NCBI GenBank assembly: GCA_937892845.1
Contig: CALBGP010000010.1
Location: 1-61,759 of the forward strand
Reading direction: 5' to 3'
Origin: an uncultured Eggerthellaceae bacterium
GTDB lineage: Bacteria; Actinomycetota; Coriobacteriia; Coriobacteriales; Eggerthellaceae
DNA length: 61,759 bases
Shown: positions 41,233-50,809 of the stretch, piece after piece
Numbering within the stretch: the first letter of the stretch is position 1
Layout of the letters: each line of letters starts with the position of its first letter
Notes under the pieces: generated by a model
What the model was told of the DNA's origin: nothing
Database searches by the model: none
What the model saw: the letters and a program-made list of their open reading frames with translations, nothing else
Program-made: the position numbers and the translations under genes

Positions 41233-42840
41233 ATGGAACCCGAACTCAATGAAACCTGGAAAGCCGTCTGCAGCCATATCAAAGACGTGCAGAAAATCGA
41301 CGCAAAGCAAGTTGATGCATTCTTCGCACGCCTCCATCCTGAAGCCATATCCAACGGATACCTGATGCTGACCGCGGAAAACGCTTTCATAAAGAAATGG
41401 ATAGAGCGCAACTACATGCCGGCCATCAAGCAGGCGCTTCTTGCTGTTCACGGCACAGACTACATCGTTGAGATAGAGGTGGACGAAGACGGGTTCACCC
41501 AGAACCAGCCCATTGCGGTTAACTATGCGACCCCCGAATCAAACACCCCCGCACAAGCCTCAGCACCGTCTGTGCCGCAAAACGCCAACCAGTTCGTCGA
41601 CGCACAGGCCCAAAGAATCGAACCGACAGGCATCCCTGGGATGCTCTCGCAGAATGCGCCAGGTCAGCCGGTGGCTCCCCAGGCGGCTCCCGTGCAAGTG
41701 ATGCAACCAGCACCCGTATCGAACCACACATCCGCAGAGGAAACCCATCAGGAACAGCAGCAAGCGGGCCATCCTACGGCGGAAGGGCTGTCCTCTAAAC
41801 TCACATTCGAAAACTATGTTATAGGCGATTCCAACAGACTGGCATACTCAATGGCAGTAGCTGTTGCCGAAGCACCCGGAAAACCGAACCTGAATCCTTT
41901 GTTCATCTATGGAAAATCAGGCCTCGGCAAGACCCATTTGCTCAGGGCCATACAAAACTACGTCCTGGAGACCAGACCAGGTGCAAAAGTCGTCTACACG
42001 GACTCAGCGGAGTTTCTCTCTGAATACGCCTCCGCAAGCGCAGAACACGACAAGAACAAAACCAGCTTCCAAAACTTCCAGAACCGCTATGCAAATGCGG
42101 ATATCCTGCTCATAGATGACGTGCAATACTTCACCGGCAAATCCGCAACATTGGACATGGTTTTTCAGCTGTTCAACAAGTTCACCACCCAGGGCAAGCA
42201 GATCGTGCTCTCTGCGGACCGCGCGCCGAAAAACATTGATATCGATGAGCGATACAAGAGCCGCTTCAACCAAGGCGGAACCTTCGACATCCAACCGCCT
42301 GAGATAGAGACAAAGCTTGCAATCGTAAAAAGCTTCATCGATGAATACAAACGCTCCGAAAACGCCTACGACCTCTACATACCGGAAGACATCCAGCTCC
42401 ATATTGCGGAGATATCAAGCTCGAACATTCGAGAGCTCAAAAGCGCTATCACAAAAGTGATCTATCAAATCAGGTACTTCAACAACCCCAACATCACGCT
42501 CGCCGATGTGCGCGTACTGCTGGAGAATCACTTCTCCTCAGGCATCTCGAAGCGCCTTACGGTGGAACTCATACAGAAAGAAGTGGAAAACTATTTCAAG
42601 GTAAGCCACAGTGATCTTGTCGGAACAAAAAGGTCTCGCAATATCATGCAAGCGCGGCAGGTGGCCATCTATCTGTGTCGCAATATGCTCGACATTCCCT
42701 ACAACGACATCGGAAAGAAATTCAACCGAGACCACAGCACTATGATGTATTCAGTAGGACAAGTCGAAGAGAGGCTGAAAACAGACAGGGATCTCCAAGA
42801 GGAGATTGAAATCATTACCAAAATCATCAGGGAAAGCTGA
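41233..42840 (+). CDS. dnaA: Chromosomal replication initiator DnaA
   Basis: 535 residues. Domain I (1-85, ETWKAVCSHIKDVQKIDAKQVDAFFARLHPEAI) is followed by a long Pro/Gln/Ala linker (~95-190). AAA+ domain III starts LTFENYVIGDSNRLAY, with Walker A NPLFIYGKSGLGKTHLL (~225), Walker B ILLIDDVQYF and sensor residues. Domain IV has the DnaA box-binding signature FNRDHSTMMYSVGQVE near 500. ATP-DnaA melts oriC. The first gene of dnaA-dnaN-recF. ATG behind AGAGGATCC. Confidence 0.98.
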   Translation: MEPELNETWKAVCSHIKDVQKIDAKQVDAFFARLHPEAISNGYLMLTAENAFIKKWIERNYMPAIKQALLAVHGTDYIVEIEVDEDGFTQNQPIAVNYATPESNTPAQASAPSVPQNANQFVDAQAQRIEPTGIPGMLSQNAPGQPVAPQAAPVQVMQPAPVSNHTSAEETHQEQQQAGHPTAEGLSSKLTFENYVIGDSNRLAYSMAVAVAEAPGKPNLNPLFIYGKSGLGKTHLLRAIQNYVLETRPGAKVVYTDSAEFLSEYASASAEHDKNKTSFQNFQNRYANADILLIDDVQYFTGKSATLDMVFQLFNKFTTQGKQIVLSADRAPKNIDIDERYKSRFNQGGTFDIQPPEIETKLAIVKSFIDEYKRSENAYDLYIPEDIQLHIAEISSSNIRELKSAITKVIYQIRYFNNPNITLADVRVLLENHFSSGISKRLTVELIQKEVENYFKVSHSDLVGTKRSRNIMQARQVAIYLCRNMLDIPYNDIGKKFNRDHSTMMYSVGQVEERLKTDRDLQEEIEIITKIIRES

Positions 42841-43035
42841 CTCAAAGACGACTCAAATCGGGGGAAAGATAATCAAATCAATAAAAACCGTGGAAAGCGG
42901 TACAGGTTTTAGTAAGAACCTTGAGTCATAACTTTTTGACGATGACCTGCAAGGATTCAAGTTATTCCACTTTTCCACCGACCTTATAACTACAACAACC
43001 TTTTATTTAATATAAAAGAGAAGAAGGGAAGAAAC
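42841..43035. promoter_or_regulatory. dnaA-dnaN intergenic region with DnaA-box-like sites
   Basis: 195 bp without a gene. It holds CCGTGGAAAG, TATTCCACT and TTTTCCACC, and the AT-rich stretch TTTTATTTAATATAAAA just before the dnaN ribosome site (AGAAGAAGGGAAG). It may be a secondary part of the origin, the dnaN promoter, or both. Confidence 0.5.
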
Positions 43036-44133
43036 GTGAAATTCAGCATTAACCAGAGCGAACTTCTCAATGCATTGACCATCGTAGCGAAAGGAACATC
43101 GGGAAGATCAACTCTTCCTGTCCTTTCGGGTGTATATATTGAAACACAAGCAAATGGATTGATCCTCCAAACAACAGACTTGGAAAAATCGATTCGCTAC
43201 AGCGTTAATGCCCTGGTTGAGGAAGAGGGAAGAACGGTCATTCCTGAAAAGCTTCTCTTCGACATCGTTAAGAACCTTCCCGATGCAGCTGTGAGTATTG
43301 AGACGCATGATGGCGAAGTTTCTGTCTACTGCGGAAAATCTTCCTTTACGCTGCGAACGCTTGATGCTGAGGATTTCCCCTCGTTCCCGCAAGTAGACGT
43401 TACCAAGCGAGTGGCGATTCCCTTCAATGATTTTTCGAATATGATCAAACGCGTAGCGAAAGTGGTTTCGAAGGATCAGACGAGGGCTGTCTTGACCGGC
43501 GTGCTTATCTCCACAACCGATGAGGGAATCAAGATGGTTGCAACGGATTCGTATCGATTGGCCGTGGCGGAGGTTGAGGTCGAAAATGTCCCTGATGATT
43601 TCGAGGTCATTGTTTCAGGCTCCTTCCTCCAGGAAGTTGCATCCCTTCCCAAAATCGATGAGATCATCACTATGGGAATCACTGAAAACCAAATCGTGTT
43701 CTATTACCAGAACATGGTTCTGATCAATCGTCGCATTGAGGGAAATTTCCCGAACTACCGTCAACTCATTCCTGACACGTACGTGACCAAAACATGCTTC
43801 ACGACCCAGGAGCTCATAACCGCCGTAAAGCGTGTGAGCATTATTAACAATATGTCTTCGCCTGTGAAATTTGATATCAATGCCGATACGCGTAATACGG
43901 TTATCGATTCGGTGTCGCAGGATGTGGGTATGGCCCAAGAGACCCTTGGATGCGAGGTTCTTGGTGAGAACATGCAAATCGCATTCAATCATCAGTACGT
44001 CATCGATGGTTTGTCCTCTATTACAACCGACCAAGTATTCCTGGAGACCCAGTCATCCATGAAGCCGGGCATTTTCAAAGCCGCCGAGGGACAACGTTTC
44101 CTCTATCTGGTCATGCCTGTCCGCATCGCGTAA
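43036..44133 (+). CDS. dnaN: DNA polymerase III beta sliding clamp
   Basis: 365 residues, three clamp domains. MKFSINQSELLNALTIVAKGTSGRSTLPVLSGVYIE is the standard start, VSKDQTRAVLTGVLISTTDEGIKMVATDSYRLAVAEVEV the domain II start, and the end RFLYLVMPVRIA the conserved MPxR peptide-binding tail. Normal length. It is 195 bp from dnaA and 16 bp before recF. Confidence 0.98.
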   Translation: MKFSINQSELLNALTIVAKGTSGRSTLPVLSGVYIETQANGLILQTTDLEKSIRYSVNALVEEEGRTVIPEKLLFDIVKNLPDAAVSIETHDGEVSVYCGKSSFTLRTLDAEDFPSFPQVDVTKRVAIPFNDFSNMIKRVAKVVSKDQTRAVLTGVLISTTDEGIKMVATDSYRLAVAEVEVENVPDDFEVIVSGSFLQEVASLPKIDEIITMGITENQIVFYYQNMVLINRRIEGNFPNYRQLIPDTYVTKTCFTTQELITAVKRVSIINNMSSPVKFDINADTRNTVIDSVSQDVGMAQETLGCEVLGENMQIAFNHQYVIDGLSSITTDQVFLETQSSMKPGIFKAAEGQRFLYLVMPVRIA

Positions 44134-44149
44134 GTTACGGTGGAAAACA

Positions 44150-45277
44150 GTGCCGGCAAGCGGTGATGGCCTTCTCCTGAGGGAGTTGAGGCTGAAGGAT
44201 TTCAGGAATTATCCAGCCTTTTGCTTAGGGGACATAGGGCCCCTAACCGCGTTTGTCGGTCCGAACGCGGTAGGAAAAACCAATATCATCGAAGCGATTC
44301 GCATGGTGACGACGCTTTCGTCTTTTCGTTCGGCACATATAGAGGAAATGATCGGGTGGGGAAGTTCTTCCGCCCGGATTGATGCTCGTCTAGTGTCTGA
44401 AGTCCGCGATCTTGACGTTTCTGTCGAGCTTAAGCCAGGGCAGAAACTATGCCTGTTGAACGGCAAGCGGAAAACGACCCAAGATGTTCAGGGGCTTCTC
44501 CCTTCGGTGGTGTTTTCACCGGAGGATCTTGCGCTTGTGAAAGGGTCGAATTCACTGCGCAGGAACGCTCTGGATGCTCTTGGCTGTCAACTATCGAAGA
44601 ACCACAGAGTGATAAAACGTGACTATGAAAAACTCATTCGACATAAGAACGCGCTTTTGAAAGAGGAATCATCGGATTCTCTCCTCGATGCAGTGGATGC
44701 CATGCTGGCGTTGACAGGTTCGCAATTGTACCGTTACAGGATTGCTCTGTTTGATCATTTAGCCGCACGATTGCCTGAGGTCTATGCCCGCATTTCCGAT
44801 CAAAAAGAGGCTATCAGTCTTGAATATGAGCCGTCTTGGGTGAGTTACGGGTTCAACGGGGGTGATTTCGACCCTCAAGAGGCTTTGAATTCCGCTCTTC
44901 ATCTAGTGCGGCAGGAGGAAAAAGCCCGCCGTAGATGCGTGGTGGGTCCTCATGTCGACAGGGTTACCGTGAAGATTTGGGGAAGGGATGCCTCCTCGTT
45001 TGCTTCGCAGGGTCAGCAACGTTCAATCGTGTTGGCGTGGAAAATTGCGGAAGTTGAGCTGATCACGGAGATTGCGGGTGTTAAACCGGTACTGCTCTTG
45101 GATGATGTCATGAGCGAATTGGATGCGAACCGCCGCCATGCATTGGTTGATTTTCTGTTGCAGGACATTCAGACGTTCATAACCACAACCGACATGTCGT
45201 TTTTCGAACCATCGATTATCGAGAGGGCTCGAATCATAGAGCTGCCCGAAGGTCAGGAGGGGTCATGGGTCAAATGA
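44150..45277 (+). CDS. recF: DNA replication/repair protein RecF
   Basis: 375 residues. LRLKDFRNYPAF and FVGPNAVGKTNIIEAIRMVTTLSSFR (Walker A), VVFSPEDLALVKGSNSLRRNALD, and the ABC signature FASQGQQRSIVLAWKIAEVELI with Walker B VLLLDDVMSELDANRRHAL. It loads RecA at gaps. The start at GTG 44150 gives MPASGDGLLLREL and is not strongly supported by a ribosome site. The 3' end overlaps the DUF721 gene by 13 bases. Confidence 0.95.
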   Translation: MPASGDGLLLRELRLKDFRNYPAFCLGDIGPLTAFVGPNAVGKTNIIEAIRMVTTLSSFRSAHIEEMIGWGSSSARIDARLVSEVRDLDVSVELKPGQKLCLLNGKRKTTQDVQGLLPSVVFSPEDLALVKGSNSLRRNALDALGCQLSKNHRVIKRDYEKLIRHKNALLKEESSDSLLDAVDAMLALTGSQLYRYRIALFDHLAARLPEVYARISDQKEAISLEYEPSWVSYGFNGGDFDPQEALNSALHLVRQEEKARRRCVVGPHVDRVTVKIWGRDASSFASQGQQRSIVLAWKIAEVELITEIAGVKPVLLLDDVMSELDANRRHALVDFLLQDIQTFITTTDMSFFEPSIIERARIIELPEGQEGSWVK

Positions 45278-45807
45278 AAGCGTTCTCCGGAGCCATGAAA
45301 TCGGTCCTTGACTCGATGTCGGATGCAGCTGTGGTTGCGGCGAAGGCCCGTAGGGCGGCTCAGGTGAAGAAGATGTGGGCCGAAGTGGTGGAGCCGGTCT
45401 TTCTTGACCACACGAATTCCGTGTACATCATTCGGGAGAATGACCGTAAGATCTTGATCGTTTACGTTGATGAAAGCATATTTGCAACGGAGCTCAATGC
45501 TCGCAGAGAACTTATAAAGCTGAAATTTCTGGAGAGGTTCAATGAGAAATTGGATGAGTTCAGGATTTTGGTTTCACGCGGTAAGTATCGCACCCATTAT
45601 GCGTACCGAACAGATAAGGAAGAGCCGTTTTACATTGAAAATGTTCGCTCCAAGCCCCTTTCTGCCGAAAAGCTTGCCGAACTAGAGAACCAAGCTGCCC
45701 AAATCCCTGATGAAAAGCTGCGAAAATCACTCCTGAAAGCCATGGTTTCCGATTTGGAGTGGAAAATGGGCATTGATGTCGAAAAGAGCGATAATCGACC
45801 CTTGTAG
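45265..45807 (+). CDS. DUF721/DciA-like protein
   Basis: 180 residues. MWAEVVEPVFLDHTNSVYIIRENDRKILIVYVDESIFATELNARRELIKLKFLERF is the DUF721 core (W-x-x-V, then a basic strand and ELxxRRELIKLKF). DciA proteins help load the replicative helicase and typically follow recF in actinobacteria. The C-terminal ~70 residues are charged and predicted helical. Translation is coupled to recF by overlap. Confidence 0.8.
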   Translation: MGQMKAFSGAMKSVLDSMSDAAVVAAKARRAAQVKKMWAEVVEPVFLDHTNSVYIIRENDRKILIVYVDESIFATELNARRELIKLKFLERFNEKLDEFRILVSRGKYRTHYAYRTDKEEPFYIENVRSKPLSAEKLAELENQAAQIPDEKLRKSLLKAMVSDLEWKMGIDVEKSDNRPL

Positions 45808-45945
45808 GCCCTGTGGAGCGTCTTATATGACGTTCAATTCGATGGCATGCTGATACTAGCTGTGGTAAAATCTACCCCAATAAAGAGCCCATTATCCAAG
45901 GCGTGCATTGCAGGCCTGATATGCGAAGTCGACGATAAAAAGAAA

Positions 45946-45963
45946 AACCGCCACGAGGCGGTT
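45946..45963 (-). terminator. Hairpin between the DUF721 gene and gyrB
   Basis: AACCGCC-acga-GGCGGTT with a T-rich run (TTTTTCTTTTT) only on the minus-strand side. On the plus strand the run is weak (ACTTCATTTT), so it is at best a partial terminator between recF-dciA and gyrB. The remaining 45808-46083 bases hold no gene. Confidence 0.55.
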
Positions 45964-46083
45964 ACTTCATTTTGCACGATTTTGCAGGGCTTTGAACTGC
46001 ATGGTGTCTGAACGGGACTCCCGCAGTTTGTGAATGTGCGAGTGAGAGCATCACTGCAACGGAACTCGAAAAGGAGCACGCAC

Positions 46084-48030
46084 GTGACCCAAACCAACTC
46101 CAGGCATTATGATGAAGGGGACATCAGGGTTCTCGAAGGGCTTGAGGCTGTTCGACTGCGCCCTGGCATGTACATCGGTTCAACGGGCCCTCGAGGTCTG
46201 CATCATCTGGTGTATGAGGTTGTAGACAACTCCGTCGACGAGGCTCTGGCGGGCTTCTGCGACAAGATTTCAGTCTCCATCCATAAAGATAATTCCATCA
46301 CCGTCGTGGACAACGGTCGAGGTATCCCTATCGGTAAGCATCCCAAGGAGAAGATTCCCACGGTTGAGGTGGTTCTTACCATCCTGCATGCCGGCGGTAA
46401 ATTCGACGGTGAGGGATATAAGGTTTCAGGCGGTCTGCATGGCGTTGGCGTGTCGTGCGTGAATGCGCTTTCTTCGCGCCTTGAAGTCCAGGTCAAACGT
46501 GACGGCGGCATCCATGAAATGGCTTTCGAACGGGGAAAAACCGTCGAAAAGCTGCATCAGGTGGGAACCGCAAAAAACACCGGTACCTCCATCACGTTCT
46601 GGCCTGATCCTGAGATTTTTACGGACACCACAGAATTCGATTACAACACCCTTGCCAACCGTTTTCGCGAAATGGCCTTTTTGAACAAGGGCCTCTATAT
46701 CGAGCTTACCGACGAGCGAGAAACCGATGAAGAGGGTAACTACCGTTTCGAGTCGTTCCAGTATTCGGGTGGTATCGTTGACTTCGTCAAGTATCTCAAC
46801 AATGGCAAGGAAACGCTGAATAAGCCTATCTACTTCGAGGCTGAAAACGCTGATGGTACAGTTGAAGTGGCCATGCAGTGGACTACCGGCTTTTCTCCGA
46901 ACGGTGTGCTCGCCTTTGCGAACAACATCAACACGCATGAAGGTGGCACCCATCTTGAGGGATTCAAGCATGCGCTGACCAAGACGATCAATGATTATGC
47001 CCGCGCGAAGGGTTTGCTCAAAGAGAAGGACAGCAACCTGACCGGTGATGACGCCCGAGAAGGTCTGGCGGCCATCATCTCGGTTAAGCTGCATGATCCC
47101 CAGTTTGAGGGGCAGACCAAGACGAAGCTCGGAAACACTGAGATTCGCGGCTTGGTGCAGGGTGCGGTTATGCAGGGCCTGGCTGAATATCTCGAGGAAA
47201 ATCCGACTCCTGCGAAAAGGATCATCGGCAAGGCCACGCAAGCGCTCAAAGCGCGCGAAGCTGCCCGCTTGGCCCGTGAACGCACGCGTCGCAAGGGTGT
47301 TCTCGATTCCTTCAGCATGCCCGGAAAACTTGCAGACTGCTCGAGCAAAGACCCAAGCCTCTCCGAAATTTTCATCGTAGAGGGTGATTCCGCAGGTGGT
47401 TCCGCGAAACAGGCTCGCGACCGTAAATACCAGGCTATTCTTCCTCTGCGAGGAAAGATTCTCAATGTGGAACGTGCCGGCCTCCATCGCGCCCTGAACA
47501 GCGATACCATTTCCAGCCTCATCACGGCCATCGGAACCAATATCGGCCAAGATTACAACGGCGACAATGCTCGCTATCATCGCATCATCATCATGACGGA
47601 TGCTGACGTCGACGGAGCCCATATCCGCTGCCTGCTGCTCACGTTCTTCTACCGCTACATGCCCGACTTGATCGACCGCGGATACATCTACATCGCGCAG
47701 CCGCCGCTGTACGGTTTGAAGAAGAAGAACAGCAAGACCGGCAAGATTCTTCAGTACCTCTACAACGATGAGGCGAAGGATAAATGCCTTGCCGAACTGG
47801 ATGATCCCGACAAGTATGAGATGCAGCGCTACAAAGGTCTGGGCGAGATGGATCCCGAACAGCTTTGGGAGACCACCATGGAGCCGGAGACCAGAACGCT
47901 TCTCCAGGTCAGCATCGAGGATGCCGCCGAAGCGGAACGTGCTGTTTCCGAATTGATGGGAGACCTTGTCGAACCACGTAAGGAATTCATCCAGAAGCAT
48001 GCCAAAGACGTGCGTTTCCTGGACATCTGA
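46084..48030 (+). CDS. gyrB: DNA gyrase subunit B
   Basis: 648 residues from GTG 46084, behind AAAAGGAGC. GHKL ATPase: IRVLEGLEAVRLRPGMYIGSTGPRGLHHLVYEVVDNSVDEALAG, TVVDNGRGIPIG, GGLHGVGVSCVNALS. Transducer and Toprim: EIFIVEGDSAGGSAKQARDR, IIIMTDADVDGAHIRCLLL. End QRYKGLGEMDPEQLWETTM. ATP-driven negative supercoiling with GyrA. Fifteen bases separate it from gyrA. Confidence 0.98.
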   Translation: MTQTNSRHYDEGDIRVLEGLEAVRLRPGMYIGSTGPRGLHHLVYEVVDNSVDEALAGFCDKISVSIHKDNSITVVDNGRGIPIGKHPKEKIPTVEVVLTILHAGGKFDGEGYKVSGGLHGVGVSCVNALSSRLEVQVKRDGGIHEMAFERGKTVEKLHQVGTAKNTGTSITFWPDPEIFTDTTEFDYNTLANRFREMAFLNKGLYIELTDERETDEEGNYRFESFQYSGGIVDFVKYLNNGKETLNKPIYFEAENADGTVEVAMQWTTGFSPNGVLAFANNINTHEGGTHLEGFKHALTKTINDYARAKGLLKEKDSNLTGDDAREGLAAIISVKLHDPQFEGQTKTKLGNTEIRGLVQGAVMQGLAEYLEENPTPAKRIIGKATQALKAREAARLARERTRRKGVLDSFSMPGKLADCSSKDPSLSEIFIVEGDSAGGSAKQARDRKYQAILPLRGKILNVERAGLHRALNSDTISSLITAIGTNIGQDYNGDNARYHRIIIMTDADVDGAHIRCLLLTFFYRYMPDLIDRGYIYIAQPPLYGLKKKNSKTGKILQYLYNDEAKDKCLAELDDPDKYEMQRYKGLGEMDPEQLWETTMEPETRTLLQVSIEDAAEAERAVSELMGDLVEPRKEFIQKHAKDVRFLDI

Positions 48031-48044
48031 TAAGGAGCAAGTAA

Positions 48045-50636
48045 GTGGCAGATAAGAAAACAGACAGCTTCGACTTCAGCGGAAGCACTATCAAACCCGC
48101 TGAACTCGGGCAGGAAATGCGCACATCGTTTCTCGAGTATTCGATGAGCGTTATTGTTGCCCGCGCGTTGCCGGACGTGCGTGACGGTCTCAAGCCCGTT
48201 CATCGCCGTATTCTGTATGCGATGAATGATTCGGGCATTACTCCGAACCGACCCCATGCAAAGTCCGCACGTACCGTAGGTGATGTTATCGGTAAATATC
48301 ATCCCCATGGCGACTCGGCGGTGTATGACACCATGGTTCGCTTGGCTCAGGACTTCAGCATGCGTGTGCCGCTGGTTGACGGCCATGGCAACTTCGGTTC
48401 AATCGACGGCGACTCGGCCGCAGCAATGCGTTACACGGAAGCCCGCCTGGCTAAGCCTGCGATGGAATTGCTGCGCGACCTGGAGAAGGAAACGGTAGAT
48501 TGGAACCCCAACTATGACGAAAGCTTGCAGGAGCCTTCCGTGCTGCCTGCGCGTTTCCCGAACCTTTTGGTCAATGGCAGCAATGGTATTGCGGTTGGCA
48601 TGGCAACCAACATTCCTCCTCATAATCTGGGCGAAACCATCGATGCAACCTGCATGATGCTCGATGACCCTGATGTGACTACTGAAGAACTCATGAAAGT
48701 TCTTCCCGGCCCTGACTTCCCCACTGGCGGTATCATCATGGGCCGCAAAGGCATCGTCGATGCGTATGAAACCGGACGAGGGAGCCTGACCATCCGGGCG
48801 AAAACCAAGGTTGAAGAGGGTAAGAACGGCAAAAGCAGCATTGTCATCACGGAGATTCCCTACCAGGTGAACCGAACCAATCTGATGACGAAGCTGGGTG
48901 AGCTCATTCGTGAGAAAAAGCTGCCGGAAATTGCCAATGTGCATGATGGTGCGGACCGTAATTCTCCGGTTGACATCATCATCGAACTCAAGAAGGACGC
49001 TATTCCCCAGGTAGTCCTCAACAAGCTCTATAAGCACACGCAGCTTCAGGTTGGCTGGGGTGTCATCATGCTCGCCCTCGTCAATGGCGTGCCCCGCACC
49101 CTTTCTCTGAAGGAAATGCTTCATTACTATATTCTCCATCAGGAAGATGTCATTGTCCGCCGTACCAAATATGACTTGGCGAAGGCTGAAGAGCGTGCGC
49201 ATATCCTGGAAGGCTTGCTGATTGCTCTTGGCCATATCGATGAAGTGATTTCGATCATTCGCGGCTCGCAGACCGATAAGGAAGCAGCTGAGAAGTTGAA
49301 GTCTCGATTCGGTCTTTCCGATGCTCAGACCACGGCAATCCTGGAAATGCGACTGCGCCGACTGACGGGATTGGAACGTCATAAGCTGGAGGATGAGCTG
49401 GCGGAGCTGCGTGAGAAAATTGCATTCTACCGCGCTGTGCTGGGTGATGAGAATCTGGTCAAGAAAATCATCAAAGAGGAATTGCTGGAAATCAAGGCGA
49501 AGTACAACACTCCGCGCCGCACCAGGATTTCCTCGGAAGCCAAAGACCTTGATGTCGAGGATTTGATTGCGGATGAGGACATGGTCGTTACCGTAACCAA
49601 AGCCGGTTATGTGAAACGCCTTCCGGTTGCGACGTACCGCCAGCAGAAGCGCGGCGGCAAGGGCATGCAGGGTGTGAACCTCAAGGACAATGACTTTGTC
49701 GAGCATCTTTTCGTGGCATCTACGCATAGCTACATGCTCTTCTTCTCCACCAAGGGCAAGGTGTATCGCTTGAAGGTCTATGAGATTCCCGAAGCCGGAC
49801 GCCACGCACGAGGAACGGCTATCGTGAACCTGCTGCCGCTTGAGAAGGGCGAAACCATCAGCGCAGTCATCGCCACCAAGGACTTCCCTGAAGATGAGTA
49901 TCTGATGTTCGGCACCTCTCAGGGCATGGTGAAGAAGACCTCCATGAGTTTGTATGACCGCACGCGCCGCGACGGTCTGATTGCAATTAACCTCAAGGAT
50001 GATGACAACCTCATTGCTGTTCGCCGCGTCAAGCCTGGTGAGAAGGTCATGATGGTGTCCAGTGCCGGTAAGGCCATCATGTGGGATGAGGGCGAGGCGC
50101 GCTCAATGGGTCGCGACACCATGGGTGTGCGTGGCATGACTGTTCCCGCCGGTGTCAACGTGCTGGGTATGGAGATAGCCAAACCAGGCTGCGAGCTGTT
50201 CGTCATCACTGAAAAGGGCTACGGTAAACGTACTCCTGTCAGCGAATACCCTGAGCATCATCGCGGTGGACAGGGCGTCTTCACTATCACCATGACCGCG
50301 AAGAAGGGCTTGCTGACTGCCATGAAGGTGGTTCGCCCCACCGATGAGCTGATGATCATCAGTGAAGAGGGTGTCGTGATTCGTACTCCCGTCTCCGATA
50401 TCAGCAGCCTTGGACGCTCAACTCAGGGCGTGCGTGTGATGAATGTCGCGGATGAGGACAAGGTCACCGCTGTTGCGATCGCTACGGATTCGCAGAAGAA
50501 AAAGCGCGCAAAAGTCCAAGAAGATGGCGATGCTGTCGTTGAGAAGGATCCCAACCAGATGTCCATGCTTCCCGACCAGGTTGAGGCCGCGGAAGATGAC
50601 GATGATGAAGAGGAAATCATCACGACGGACGACTAA
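48045..50636 (+). CDS. gyrA: DNA gyrase subunit A
   Basis: 863 residues, from GTG 48045 behind AAGGAGC. Winged-helix DNA gate: MSVIVARALPDVRDGLKPVHRRILYAM, HPHGDSAVYDTMVRLAQ and catalytic Tyr in AAMRYTEARL (~130). The coiled coil carries LRRLTGLERHKLEDEL. The C-terminal beta-pinwheel has the GyrA box QQKRGGKGMQG at ~540 and GGA/R-x-R repeats; the tail is acidic. Breaks and reseals DNA in the gyrase heterotetramer. Confidence 0.98.
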   Translation: MADKKTDSFDFSGSTIKPAELGQEMRTSFLEYSMSVIVARALPDVRDGLKPVHRRILYAMNDSGITPNRPHAKSARTVGDVIGKYHPHGDSAVYDTMVRLAQDFSMRVPLVDGHGNFGSIDGDSAAAMRYTEARLAKPAMELLRDLEKETVDWNPNYDESLQEPSVLPARFPNLLVNGSNGIAVGMATNIPPHNLGETIDATCMMLDDPDVTTEELMKVLPGPDFPTGGIIMGRKGIVDAYETGRGSLTIRAKTKVEEGKNGKSSIVITEIPYQVNRTNLMTKLGELIREKKLPEIANVHDGADRNSPVDIIIELKKDAIPQVVLNKLYKHTQLQVGWGVIMLALVNGVPRTLSLKEMLHYYILHQEDVIVRRTKYDLAKAEERAHILEGLLIALGHIDEVISIIRGSQTDKEAAEKLKSRFGLSDAQTTAILEMRLRRLTGLERHKLEDELAELREKIAFYRAVLGDENLVKKIIKEELLEIKAKYNTPRRTRISSEAKDLDVEDLIADEDMVVTVTKAGYVKRLPVATYRQQKRGGKGMQGVNLKDNDFVEHLFVASTHSYMLFFSTKGKVYRLKVYEIPEAGRHARGTAIVNLLPLEKGETISAVIATKDFPEDEYLMFGTSQGMVKKTSMSLYDRTRRDGLIAINLKDDDNLIAVRRVKPGEKVMMVSSAGKAIMWDEGEARSMGRDTMGVRGMTVPAGVNVLGMEIAKPGCELFVITEKGYGKRTPVSEYPEHHRGGQGVFTITMTAKKGLLTAMKVVRPTDELMIISEEGVVIRTPVSDISSLGRSTQGVRVMNVADEDKVTAVAIATDSQKKKRAKVQEDGDAVVEKDPNQMSMLPDQVEAAEDDDDEEEIITTDD

Positions 50637-50661
50637 GGGTTTTGAATTCAATGCTGAGCTG

Positions 50662-50696
50662 AAGGCGTATCCGGCAAGGATGCGCCTTCTTTGTTT
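50662..50696 (+). terminator. Terminator of gyrA
   Basis: AAGGCG-TATCC and GGAT-GCGCCTT arms with a CTTTGTTT tail, 26 nt after the gyrA stop. Confidence 0.75.
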
Positions 50697-50752
50697 CATG
50701 AGGGAATTTGGCTTTCGTCAAAGTTATAGATTGGACAATCGTTGCCTTCGAA

Positions 50753-50786
50753 GCAAAAGAAAAGCCGCCTCGAAAGAGGCGGCTTT
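50753..50786 (-). terminator. Terminator of the AzgA permease gene
   Basis: AAAGCCGCCTC-gaaa-GAGGCGGCTTT perfect stem, followed by TTCTTTTGC on the minus strand, 24 nt past the permease stop. It works on both strands. Confidence 0.85.
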
Positions 50787-50809
50787 GTGAGATGCAGTTG
50801 CGCTTATTG

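Noticed and set aside
46426..48000. 524-codon minus-strand ORF opposite gyrB
   Set aside because: Shadow of gyrB codon usage; gyrB itself has every family motif.
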